Of a stretch of 64,000 nt of DNA, positions 51,771 to 64,000 are shown in pieces; position 1 is the stretch's first letter, and the number at the start of each line of letters is the position of its first letter. The notes below the pieces were generated by a model, which searched no databases, was not told the DNA's origin, and worked only from the letters and a program-made list of their open reading frames with translations. The position numbers and the translations under genes are program-made. Origin of the DNA: Formicarius rufipectus (taxonomy: Eukaryota > Chordata > Aves > Passeriformes > Formicariidae); the NCBI GenBank assembly GCA_013399695.1, contig VXAU01001770.1:416057-480056 (forward strand), given 5' to 3'.

Positions 51771-54057
51771 TGGTTGATATGTTTCTTTCTGAATACATAT
51801 ATATAGATATATAGAGATATATTGTAATTAAGAACTGTTATTCTTTTCCATTATCACATCTTAATTATATTTGTTTGAATTTAAAGGAAGTTCATCTCTT
51901 TCTTTGGTTCCTAGTCCAACAAATTTCTTAATTTCCTCTAAATGGAGACATTTAGGTACAAGTTAAAGTAGCCCTGAAGCAGTCTGACCTTGGAACCAGC
52001 AACTTCAAAACTTTGGGAATGCAAATGGAGCAGCCTCTTACCACTACTAATCCTCCAAACATTTCAGCTGTATCTAGCTATGTTCAGTTAGATCAGAGAG
52101 TGTGTCCTTTAATCTTTCCACATTTTCTTCCTTTCTCCAATAAGTCAATGTTTTTATTTTATTTTCCATTAGTAAAAGAGTTGTAATCAATGGGTTTCAG
52201 AATTGGTGAGCACTTGACATTTGCTTTGGGATTACCTCAAACTGTCAAAACATTACCAACTCCTGTGTTGGCCATGACCATGTTTCACTGCTCGTATATA
52301 TGCTAGTGACTGTGTGGTGACTGTTTCTATTAAGTGAAACACAGCATCTTAATGAATCTTCTGAGAATGAGTCTCTTGTGGTTCAGCTGCCTGGCTGAAG
52401 CGCCCAAATCTTTAATTTTCAAATCTACCACTTACGTTTCCATAGACTTTAGTCATTAGCTCACAGGTAAGGTGAAGAAATATGCAGACCCGGATTTGGT
52501 GTGTGCTCTTGCTTTCCAAATCCCACAATGATTCTTCAAATAATACAGACAACAGCAAATTTCTTATGCAAGTCAAACTATTGTAAATGAACAAAGTCAC
52601 ATTAAAAAAAAAAAAAAAAAGCTGTTGTGAAATTATATACATTTATGCTTCACATATTCTCATGGGATTTGGAAACACAGAATAGATGCTGCTCTCAAAT
52701 TAGTCACAGGATTGCTATAGAAATCATTCTACTATTCTTAGAAACAGTTCTGAGAACATTTCCTTTGCTGCACCACTGCGAAAAAATGCTACTTCATCTC
52801 AAAACCCACAGAGACTCAGAAGCCCTTTCTGTGCCACCTTCAGATTGATCAGGATACCCCATTCCACCACGTTGGATGAATCACTAAATCTTTCCAAGAA
52901 AGATTGTTACTAACACATAGTTACCACCCAAGTAGCAGAAATGGTGCTATCTCTTATTGCTGAGCAAGGAATCACCAGCTGGAAAAAGCAGTAGCGAGTA
53001 TCAGGCAATACACCAAAGGCTGGAGAGTCAATATTAATCAGCCAATGTGGTGAAGAACTGAGCTGGAATATTTTTCTCTAACTTAAAAAAATTCTCTTTA
53101 ATATTACATTGGAGTCTCTTTACATAAATCATGGTTCTCAGGCTGCACCTTGCAAAATGTGATCAGCTTTTAAAATAAAATCCCTTTCATTCTCAGTTTG
53201 ACTGCAAAATATATTTTAAGCAGATATCCCTATACAGGATAAGACTTCTTCTACAGCTGTTTGTGTCAATTTGAAAGATTTCTTTTTAGATTTCAAAACT
53301 GTCCCTGAGTTGGCTTCACACTTTCCTGATTTTGTACTTGGTCTTCTCATCCATACCCTAGTTTTAGATATTTCTCTTGCATCTTTTTCTGCCCTTTTAT
53401 TCTGTGAATCATTCTTCTGTGTATACTACACATCGTTTCTCCCAAACACGTGTCTGGTAACTCTAACATGAATACTGGAATTTGTGAAAATTGCAGCAAT
53501 GCTCCCAAAAAAAGTGTATTAAGAAAGAATCGAATCGTAACATTCTCATAACTATACCTCTGAAGACCTCATTTTTTATTTTAGATACACTTTCTCTGCA
53601 ATATATTAGTGATTCATTATATTTAGTATGATATATGTCTTTCAGGTTCTATAATGCAAGAAAACATGAATAAACAAGTTCTTAATAATCAGAAAGATGA
53701 GTTATATCTTCAGAGAGAATAGAAATGTCCACACGGACTGGCAGGTCCATCACACTATCTGCATGAGAAAGCCTTCCCTAATAAAAGCATACAATCATAT
53801 AGCGTAGAATATTCCTATGAGGCATCTGCTTGGGATTTATTTTGCCACTTCCACATTGTGCTATTTTGGCATGACCATCATTATGCTTTTGAGGTCTGAA
53901 ACAAACCTACAATAAAACACTGTTTTTTAGTGTAGTTATAAACTACTCACAGCATGAAGTCCATGACTGCCTCCTCATACACCACAAGTTAGGAAATGGT
54001 GTGGGATCACATTTGCCTGTTAGCTATTTTCTTTATGTAATTCAAATTTATTTTCAA

Positions 54058-54152
54058 CCTTTTTTTTCTCTCTTTTTTTTTTTTTTTTTTAAATTTTTTT
54101 ACTTTACAATCTTTTATTTTCTCCAAGGTTTTTTTTTTTAAATTTTTTTCAT
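54058..54152. repeat. T-rich low-complexity tract
   Basis: Two long poly-T runs separated by AAATTTTTTTAC and TCTTTTATTTTC segments. The Lys-rich reverse frame over this stretch is an artefact of the base composition. Confidence 0.8.
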
Positions 54153-57100
54153 TTACAGTCCTTGTATTTTCAGTAGAGGAAGGCGAACTACCAGAAACTA
54201 ACACATTAAAAACTATTCAAGATATATGAAGACTAGGCAAAAAACAAGAGAAGTCTGAGAAGAACAGTGTTATGTTCTTTGAAAGGACAGTAGGGAAATC
54301 CACTAATAAAATATAACTTGTGCCCATCCTTATTTCTCATTTGAAATGCAGTATTGGATGCTATCTGAGATTAGACAACACACAAACCCAAATCTACATA
54401 TGCAACTAATTTAATCAAAGGAATAGCAGGGGTGACCAGAACAGATGAAATGCCAAAAACATACTTTGCCACATGAAAAAGTGGAGCTGGGAGTAGAGTG
54501 GGTAAAAGATTCAGTCCATATGGTTTCATTATTGATGTGCAATGTCTTCGTCATCTGCTAAGCACAGAGAGATGCAACTTGAAGTATGTTGTCCTAGTTG
54601 AGCTTTCTGATGGTTGCTTCCACATATTTCTCTTTAAAGAATGATAAATCACCAAGGACTACTGCATAACAACATCTTCTTATTATTCAAGTAAAGGCTA
54701 TGCCTCCAGTCCCCTCTAGCTTAAGATAATCTATAGAGAGAAGGACAAGAGGACATGGGGTGTTCCTTACTGTGTAGTAAGACAGTTTGGTTGCCTGAGG
54801 CACCTAGAAGGGAGGCTTGGAGCAACATAATTTTTGTTTTAATCCTGACAAAGATTCAATAGTAAAACCACATTGTCCATGCAAGATCCCTTGGATCAGG
54901 GTAAGCTTCCTGCTGACCGGTCATATGTGTGAGGCCATGCTTAGCTTGCCTAGGGGAAGTGGTAGGAGTTACCATGCTCAAGGAACTGAGCTAGGCAAGC
55001 TCTAGGAAATGGACCTTGCAGTTACAGAGAGATATGGTGATATATTTTCCCATTGATCACAACTGTTTTCTTTATCCCAAATTCTCTTGGATTATGAAAC
55101 AAGAATGATATTGGAAGACAGGGGCAGATCCTTTGATGGCCTTCCCCTGGGATCAGGAAGAAAAAGTGAGCAGGAGGTACAGAACAGACTGGAATTCATA
55201 TTTGTATATTCCAAATAGTGCTCAAATAGTTGACACCTTTGCAATCAGGTTTCATGAGCTACAACTTCAGCTTGGGTGTCATGCAGCACAGTGACATTGC
55301 TGGCAGTCTTTTTGCTGGGATTTGATTTGGCACAGGATTGTCAGATGGAGGATGAAGGGGCCGTGGGACCTGGCTGGCATGTAGCACAAGTGTACAGTGA
55401 ACAGCACAGAGTTTGTCCTCTGAGTTGTCTCATTGTTCTTCTAGTGCTTTATCACATCTGTGTAGGACGTGATTTTCCTCACTATGAGAAATAAATTTAA
55501 CTCACAGCACTCTTATTACTCAAATGGGGTGAGGCATACATTTTTAATATCAGTGCTGTCAGTTTTTGGAAGCTTTGCAGATTATGTTTCGTGCTGTGTT
55601 CAGAATTCTCATCTGTTCAATAAAACAGTTCCTATCCCTGTCCACTCCCCCAGGCATTCACAATTGACAATTTACAAATCAAAATACTCCAGATCTTTTG
55701 AGCTTCTTCCTCTTAGCGAAGGCATATCTAGTGCCAGTACTAATAGACAGTTTTAGTGCCAAGCTTCTGTTTGATCCAGTCACACATTTTGATCAAACTT
55801 TCAGAATTTAGTAAAGCATTAAACACATTTCTTCCACTATTCATTTTTTAGTGAGTTATTCAGTAAGTCTAAAGCATGTTGTGAAAGATAGCTGTCCCCT
55901 TTGCTGAGCCATGAGTATTGAAGGAGCCACTTAATTCAGACTCAGGCAGATAAGGTTGTTGTACCGATTGTTTTTTTTCAGGTGGGTCAATAGCTAACTT
56001 ATCCACTTATGGATAAGAACATTTTAATCCACAAAGGGATTAAAAATCCAGTTGTTGTTTACATGAATTTTACCATCAAATTTAACAAGATCAAGATTAG
56101 TTCTCAAATAAACCATTGGAAGTCTAAGCAAATGCACTTTGACCTCCTAGATTTTTGTCACTTCTCTGTTATTGGTTATAGATGAGTTCAAGTCCATGAA
56201 AGAGCAAGTATCTGTCATTTAGCCCTCTTAGGAAGGTGCTTGTATATAAGCTGCAATTTTCACCTTCTTACTTCAGCAAAAACTGTATGAGTAGCTCTCA
56301 TTAGTGCAGGGAGCTATACTGTGCTCTAGAGAAGTCTAATCAAGAGCCAATATTTAATTTCTAAATCAAAGCTGTTTATTAGACATTCAAGAACAAATGT
56401 ATATGCATGAAAAAGTCTAATTTTTAAAGGAAATCAAACAAGTTAGAAATAACTCCACTTATTAGGAAGGAAAATAAGCAAACTCCAAAAACCTGAAGTA
56501 AAAAAGGTGCTCTGAAATTATTCTGAGTGTGCAGGGAAATTTAAATATTGCCTATAATTTCATGCAAAATGGTTAAAGTATTACCATTATAGTTCCAAAT
56601 GTTTGCCCATGCTCTGCATGAATGTAATGACAGTCAGGCTTCAACTGATCAGAATAATTAAATCATATGGTGATAATACAGCAAATAAACATTACAAAGA
56701 AAATCATATCATTTCTTTCATTAACTCTGCATGGTATATTCTCTGGCTGAGTATAAGAATGTTAACAAAAGGATAACATAACACCTTATTACACATGCAA
56801 ATATTACACATGTTTAATGAACGGAAACCTGATCATTTATTTAACAATTATCTTTCTGTATAAAAGATTTTAACTATATTTGAGTATATTAAAATATACA
56901 GTAAATAATTCCAAAGTTTTGTATCCACATTTCATGCAGCAAGCAGGGAATAACTCTATTTGTCGTATTATTATCCTGAGATAATTATATGAGCAGAGAT
57001 TGATCAGATAGGTATAAGACTGAAGTGTTCTGAATTTAGGGAGCCACTTGTGGATTCGATATTTGTGCACGTTTACCAGTATCCGTCTTAATCTGTGTGT

Positions 57101-60100
57101 GTGTTTCTGTACACATGCATGCACATATACAGATAGCAGATGGAGAAGAACATAAAGTAAATTGCAATTAAGTAATTTCATAGGACACCTGCATACAAAG
57201 AGAATATTACTTAAAATACCACACAAAAGCTTTATCTATGGTTTTGCCATAATGGAGGAGGCTGTGATGACTGCTTGTTTCTTACAATAAGGATTGGAAT
57301 GTTCAAATAAGTTAAGGTAGAGTTGGACAAGCTCATTAAAGGAGTTTGTGTGCTATAGAAAGTTTATCCTCACAATTAACCTGAATTAGCCTATTTTTAG
57401 TGCTGAGGAAAAGAAATTAAATCTAATTGTATCAAGTTTGGAATAACGGCTCTCCTCACTTAGGCACAGGCAATAAAGCCTTGAAGGTTGAACAGTTATG
57501 AAGGGTTTCAGAAAGAGCATAATTTTGATTAAAGAATGGAAAATAGGTTAACTGATTTTATTAATGAATCAAAACGATTTCAGGCTGGTAATATATAAAA
57601 AAAGCCCCAAAACCCATTTCAGAGTGTCACAGTACAAACTTGTCTTCTATAACTGAACACAAATGTATTGTCAGTTATTACCTGGCCAGTTATGTTCTTT
57701 CTGCAATGAAGCTTTACAATCACATTTCCCCACAAGAAAAGTGATACAGAAAGAAAGTTTTTTCTTACTCTGTTACCTGTCAGAGTCTCCACCTTAGTCA
57801 CTCTTCTTTCCTAAAGCGCAGCATCTGGCTGCTAATGCGTTACCACTTCTCTTAGCATTTTGAAGTGTTCAAGAAATACATCCAACAGAAACTTCTGCTG
57901 ATAACAAGTTTATTTCTAAACGGTACTTTTCTCCAACAAAAGTCAAAGAACTGAGCTAGGTTTGGTAGCTCTGTAACCACAGTAACCTGTGCATGTCCAT
58001 GCTGCTGTAACTCAGTAGAGGTTGGCTTTTTCCCAGTAATACAACTTTTGTCAGGTCTGAGGTCGGGGGCATTTTGGTGTTCTTGGTGCTCAGAAAAACA
58101 TTTTGCACATGAAAAAAATAATAATATATACATGCATGCTACTACTCCTACTGAACTAGATGTGCATCTCTGACAAAAGATTTCCAGCACTGGTTCCTGA
58201 GATGCATGAAGTTAAACTCTGAAAAGGCTGGAAGCTTCAATCTGGTTTCAGTACCGTCCTTGGTGTTTTCCTTGCTGACTTCCAGATACCAGGTACATTT
58301 TCCCCTATACAATGTATATTTTCTTCTCAGTCCTGAATATTTTGATGATGACAATGAGCAGTGAACTTAGTATCTCATAATGCTGTTTCTGTACGCCTGA
58401 ATCCACACTATTATCAATATTTTATTCTAAGGTTGTAAGATTTAGTTTAGAAGCTTTGTACAGGTCCTTCAGGTTTTTGTACAACAGGCATAGTGGAGAT
58501 AGAAGTTACTTTTCATAATGAAACTTTTATGGTGATCCTTTGCTACTGCAAAACATGATTTAATTCTTCCTATTTTGTAAGTTAATTAAAAAGAGGAAGC
58601 TATGTTTTGACTTATCTACTGTCTACTAGTAGCACAACTCAGAAATTATGCTATTAACACAAAATTAGTGAAAACGTTCAAATTTTTTCAAAACAAACTC
58701 TTTCTAAAGCGAAGTTAGCACTAGTGACTGATTTCAAATGGGTTCCTTTTTTTTCTTTTCCCCCATAAACATACGATTGTTTCTGAACTGTAATTAATAG
58801 AATCTTTGACCTAAAGCAACATGAGAAATAATCATGCTGCAAAACAAGTAACAGTATAAATCGCTTTGCTTGTGTGTGAATGTGTGTGTTTTATCCCATA
58901 CAGCATGTAATATAACAACAATAATACTTGCCCTGGCTTTTCTTCTTTGAGTTCTGTTTGCCATTGCTCTTTGTGGTGAGTAATAGTTTGCCCTGGAACT
59001 AATTGAGTGCAGTGAGTGTAAAGTAACCTCTCCACATTAAGGAGCATTTTATACCCAGTTTAGATGGTATTTCTGCAAATGCTATGCAAGAAGAATGAGT
59101 GAAGCTGTTCAGCTGTAAAAATGGATGATTCAGCAAACTATTGCTTATATGAGTCACCCTTACTTTGCTGAGCAGATTTTTGATCTTAACGATTTTCTAC
59201 ACCATCCTGAGAAAGTATCCTGAAGAATGGCTGTAAGTAAACTAATTCTGACCCATTGCACCCTTACTCATATGCGAAAAGATACATGTTACCTACAGTC
59301 AGCTTGTCTGGATCTAGCTGACACTTTATAAACTGCTCAGATTTGTCTGGCTACAACAAAAACTGTATTTTCAGGTTTGCTGTCCACATACATAAACTCA
59401 GCATTGGCAAATAAGTGTGCCGCATAGAATGATTTTATTTAGCAAATCACTAATTTATCACTGGCACAATGCTTATTCCTGCCAACCAATTTCAGCAGTT
59501 AGGCTGGTGACCTAGTCTGTGAATAGAAATCCCAGGTGAAGGACTTGTGCTGCATCTCATGCTTGAAAGCATGAAAGGACAGGAAAGCCAAAAGAAAACA
59601 TTCAGAAAGTGTTTTAAATGCTTTTAAAGGGTCAGATTTAACTCCTTAGTTACAGAAAAGCATTCTACACTTACTATACTTGTAAAATACTTTCTGGAAA
59701 GACCTCCATGTAAATTGAATTACCAAATCAATTGTCTCCCTATGGACAAAGTTCATCAGTTGAAATTGCAGGGATTTATTTTCCCGAATAGAAGTTTTCT
59801 ATGCAGATCATAAAAAGTTCAGTCCTAAATGAGAAACTTTCCAATTATGTCCAATTACAAGCCAGTAATTTAGATCAGCATGACTGTGTGGCCAATTTGT
59901 AAGGCAAGATGATGCAAAGACTGGGTAACTGAGTTCACTGCAAAAATTTTTTTTTTTTTTTTGAAGTAAACCTAATTTTTCAAGGTTGCTTACTTCCATA
60001 TTTGTTGTATTATTTATCCTAGTAAAGAGCACTGCCCAGTATAAGACTCTAGTTTCTTACCTACCCAATTTACATAACTGCCAATGACCTGCATGTGCAA

Positions 60101-60594
60101 AGCAGTAATAGATTCATTGCTGTCCTGTGTTGAGAAGCATCTGCCAGAACTGTGTGCTATCTTTTAAATTGGAGGTACTTTTTAGTTAAAAAATGCTTTA
60201 CTTGACAAATTCCAGTCTTAATCCTACCACTGTGCATACCAAATGTGGAAACCTTTTAAGTCCTCTGACATTCCATTTATATGCCAGGTCACAGACTAAA
60301 GGTGAACAAGGGTATCCATTTTGCTGGAACTCATCAGATAGACTGCTCCTCTGTGCTATCCATTAGCTAGCAAATATGTCTGTCACTCATGAATGGGTAA
60401 TTATTGGGAGAGCAACTACTGTGGTCCAGACAGTTTTGATATCCACAGAAATGTTTTGGTTTTGCACATGTGATGAACGGCAGGAAAGTCTTTTGCTTAT
60501 ATTCAGTACAACTTCCAGTGTGCTTTAGTATTATTGTGATCACGATCACTATCATAAAACTTGGGCACTACACAAGCATTTCACCAGTTTATCT

Positions 60595-60745
60595 CATAAT
60601 ACTTTACAAAGAAGTACAGTTTAACACCAATTTATAGCTGGAGAAATTGAGTGTGAGAAATAAAGTGACAAGACTGAGGTCATGAAAACAGCTAAGCAGA
60701 GCAAGAAAATAATTGAAGCTGTCTATGTTGCAGTACTTTAGCCAC
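60595..60745 (-). repeat. Ancient MIR-like SINE remnant (reverse orientation)
   Basis: The order of segments matches an inverted MIR: AATTTATAGCTGGAGAAATT and GAGTGTGAGAAATAAAGTGA, then GACTGAGGTCATGAAAACAG and CTAAGCAGAGCAAGAAAATA, ending near CAGTACTTTAGCCAC. These correspond to the familiar 'ttacagatgaggaaactgag', 'aagtgacttgcccaaggtca', 'cagctagtaagtggcagagc' and 'ctttaaccac' stretches. Divergence is high. Confidence 0.6.
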
Positions 60746-62663
60746 ATTCATGAAGGATTTATATAATTTTGGACACAAGAGTTTCAAACATTGGGCTCTG
60801 TTCTGAGTTGGAATTTTGAGTTGTGATCTCAGCTGGGATCAGTCTCTGATTTATGGTTATGTAATACTAGGCTATTCTTGAAAGAATGAAAATACACATA
60901 CTGTGCCTTACATATTGGCTAATACTGAAACATGCTTGGAAACAAAAAGAAGAGAGGGTAGCTGAAAAGGGATGTGAACACAGCTAAAAAAGTGTTTGTG
61001 TTTAGTGAATTTGAAGGCTAGAATACAATCCAGTTGCACCAGAAGGTGACAAGTCGCATTTCCCTGTAAATTAACTGATTCTGGAAAAGAACAGAGAGTG
61101 GATGAAGAAAACAGTTCATTTAGAGAAGTTAAAGGACCACTGGTTAAACTCCGCATTTCATGCAGAGTGACTCTGATAGGAACTTACCTGCTTTATCCCA
61201 GAGAGCTGTTCGTGCCAAATCTTTGGAAAAACGAAAGCCACACATTTGTAGCCACTGAAGCTATCCTCTGAAAGAGAAAGTAATTATCTTTCTATAAATC
61301 CTACCAGCAGTTAAAACTGTTTTGTCTCATGGCCTTGTGCAGAGCTGGTAAGCTGGCCTGTGGGCCATTATCTTCAAATTACAAATAAGAAATTCAGAGA
61401 CTACTCAAACTATAACATCAAGTAAAGAAACTTGATTTGTGGCTTTCATAAATACAGTCTTCTATTTAGGAAGAAAAAGGCTTTTGGATTGATTAACCAT
61501 GCCAAGAAGGGATTTGAAAATACCAGAGTGAAAACCTCTAGCATTGCTCTAGTTCAAAAAGATAATTGTTAAGTAAACAGAACTTTCAAAGCAAGAGCTT
61601 TGCTCTGCATAGCAAATAAGCACTTAATCAGTCACGTAAATTGAAGAGAGGAATCTCAGGTATTTTCTGAAGGTAATTTAGGGGCACTTAGGACTCCTGT
61701 TTTGCCCTGGAGTTGGTACCCTGACTAGATTTATAGAAGGGGTCAAAAGACATTTGGAAAAAATAGATAAAGGTTCTTCAAGAGCTATACAAAAGACAGA
61801 AGATCATCCTGGAAAGCAAAAGTTGTTAGGAAGCAGTTCAGATCTATTTTTCACTCTCATTGTTTTCTAGTCCCACACTTGAGGAACATAGAAAGATTCT
61901 TGCTAAAACTGAAAAAGGATAGTAGGAAAATTCACAGAAAAAGCTGTGTAATACATGATGGAATTATGCGTGCATATATTTGAAGTTCTATATTGTGAAA
62001 GAAGCAATGGCAATGAGGAACTTGAGAAAGTACTGGGGAAAAGATGCGAACATTCTGAGGGGAATAACTGTTGCTCATTTCTGTTCCTCAGCTGGTTGGT
62101 CTGCTTTTGGGTGAATTACTAAGATGTGTCTCAAGTTATGTCTGTTGCTGCAAGGGTTCTGATTAAAGTGGACTTCACCCATGTAATTTGCTCAGGTCTG
62201 TTGCCAGGGGATTGTTAGAAAAGGTGAGGTCCTAGCTGAGCAGGAAGCATAGTAGCATGGGGACCGGCAGTGCCTCCGGCAAGGGAGTTCTGAACGTTGT
62301 GTACCCTGGTACCTCCTCACTTCCACCCGCGTTGCTGTCCGTGGCTCAGCTCTTTTAGCCAGCTGATACAGGGCCACTTTCACAACTCGGACTCCTTAGG
62401 TTTTGTGAGTGGTTTTCCACAGAAGGGACTAAGTGCACTCATTGTCTGGTAGTTCTTTAGTCAAAACACAGCATAAATTCACTCATGCAGCTGAGGTACG
62501 AATGCTGTAAGCCGCTTCATCATGTTCTGTCCCCTGCTGAGCATTTCCTGTTTGACAGAGGTCACCACCAGTTTCCAGGAATACTTAACAGGATACATTT
62601 AGATATTTTTTCCTGTGTATACACTGAATATATTTAGAAAATCGCATAAGTGATTTTCCTCAA

Positions 62664-62666
<3 letters not shown>

Positions 62667-62695
<29 letters not shown>
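62667..62695. repeat. Poly-T run (about 27 bases)
   Basis: A homopolymer in the intergenic region. Similar shorter T-runs occur at about 59946-59962, 63156-63180 and 63735-63759. No element body is visible next to them. Confidence 0.8.
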
Positions 62696-62696
<1 letters not shown>

Positions 62697-64000
62697 TATT
62701 GTGGAAGATTATGATCACATCTCCAAAACTGGACAAAATTTGCCAAACACATTTTTCTGCAAATTTTGACTTAACGCATCCATAAAAAGAAATTATTCTC
62801 AAAACTAACAGAATTATCCTATTAACTGTTCACATTTTCTAATGGAAGTAAACTACTTTCAGAGACTGTCACCCAAATAAATAAAGCTAAATTCATTGGA
62901 TAAAATGAATGAGATATTGCTCACCTCTTCACACCAAATATCTTTTGTGGAAAAAAGAAAGAGAAGAATCAATATTAAAAAGAACATAGACACAAACATT
63001 TAAAGCCAGTCTGAAACTTCAGCCCATACAGTATAAAGGCATGTACTACCAATGTAGTATAATTCTGTAGTACTTAAAATTACTGTCTATTATATTGTGC
63101 CAATCATTTTCTAAATCTGCCATCAAAGCCACGTACCTTAGTAAGAGTTTTGGTGGGTTTTTTTTGTTTTTTTTTTTTTTAAGGCAGCAAACCTGTTATT
63201 TTTCTGACTTAAAGCCGTATGAATTCTCTCAGACTTTCCTCTACAGCACAAATTCGCTTGTAATATTGAAATTAATTCTCTTTTCAACAAGTGCTTGTGA
63301 ATCACACCTTTACCCATCTGTCATACTGTGTCATAGAAGTGGCACTGTTGTATCTACAAACATTTCATTTACTTTGGGTTTTTGAGTGATGCCCTCAGAC
63401 TACATTTTCAACAGATGTTATTTTTACTGATTCTTCCGTTTCATGTTTTGTCCTTGGTGATGTCAGTCCTTTGTTGGAGCTCATAAAGCTAACTGTATAA
63501 TGAGAGTAATATGACATTGGGAGATTAAGGAACATAAATCAACAGTGTTTTATGTTTCTGCTGACTTGTACTTTTTAATAGATACAGGTTGAAACTAATT
63601 TGGCACCACACTTGAAATATCCCAAGACCTGTTCTTGTTCCTGTTTTCAGAAGTCTTGCCACTGTTATGACAGAAGTACAAAATACTGGCTTTACTTCCC
63701 ATACTTAAAAGTGGGGTTTATTTGGTTTGGGTTTTTTTTGTTTTTTTTTTTTTTTTTTTCCTCCTGTGTAAAGGCTGCTGACGTTTCAAATGACAAATCT
63801 AGTTTCCTCCAGTTTTCAAAAGAGGAAGCCTGACTTCAGTGAACATGTGAATCAGAAACTACTGCCAAATGGAAATGGTGTCTTCTGGGACTAAAGCTTC
63901 AAAGAAGGGATCCTGTGTTAGAAGCACTGAGCGTACTACATATCTTGAACACAAGACCAGATAGTGACCTTCAAATCTGAATCATGGCTAGACTTCGCGA

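Larger units (their letters stand above)
51950..64000. other. Intergenic DNA, no gene seen
   Basis: About 12 kb of AT-rich sequence with poly-T runs, a T-rich tract (54058-54152) and a MIR-like remnant (60595-60745). A somewhat GC-richer segment at 62140-62410 has a 63-residue reverse frame without recognisable homology. No spliced gene could be assembled from the open frames. Confidence 0.65.

Noticed and set aside
62192..62383. 63-codon minus-strand frame in a GC-richer segment, possible pseudogene
   Set aside because: No recognisable protein family, no poly-A tail or target duplication beside it, and no splice sites.

Overview
This is a piece of a bird nuclear genome from a draft assembly with three N gaps. 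The evidence is four CR1 LINE insertions (one split by a later insertion), an avian-type retroviral solo LTR, very long introns, low gene density, and a vertebrate gene recognisable from its exons. The CR1 and LTR subtypes look more like Neoaves than a galliform, but I cannot name the species.

The window holds one protein-coding gene that I can support: SPRED1 (Sprouty-related, EVH1 domain containing 1), on the minus strand and incomplete. Exon 1 (coding part 35121-35152) encodes MSEETATSNN plus two bases and ends in a consensus GTAAGT donor. Exon 2 (1428-1602) completes codon 11 and carries the N-terminal half of the EVH1 domain to residue 69. All later exons lie to the left of the window. 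Intron 1 is 33,518 bp and fills most of the left half.

A CpG island of about 3 kb (33.76-36.95 kb) surrounds exon 1. It contains the promoter, a leader with two upstream ORFs, G-runs, and a second GC-rich block inside intron 1. The flank upstream of the promoter (about 36.95-64 kb) shows no convincing exon. It reads as intergenic or gene-desert DNA, as expected for the sparse region 5' of SPRED1 in amniotes.

Mobile elements account for most of the other structure:
- CR1 LINE fragments at 1153-1400, 5812-6452, 11541-11801 and 47911-49165. The last is split by a solo LTR (47941-48783) with a 5-bp target duplication.
- A tRNA-derived SINE (26610-26850) with Pol III A and B boxes, an (AAC)4 tail and a perfect 14-bp target duplication.
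- Faint ancient MIR- and L3/CR1-like remnants at 9822, 41780, 47029 and 60595.

I see no bacterial-style operon, CRISPR array, standalone tRNA/rRNA gene or intact transposon coding region. The points most worth a second look are the recent-looking SINE in a lineage where SINEs are scarce, the optimal-context uORF that stops 7 nt before the SPRED1 start codon, the CR1 lying 26 bp beyond the exon-2 donor, and an unexplained GC-rich block at 51.16-51.77 kb that contains an assembly gap.
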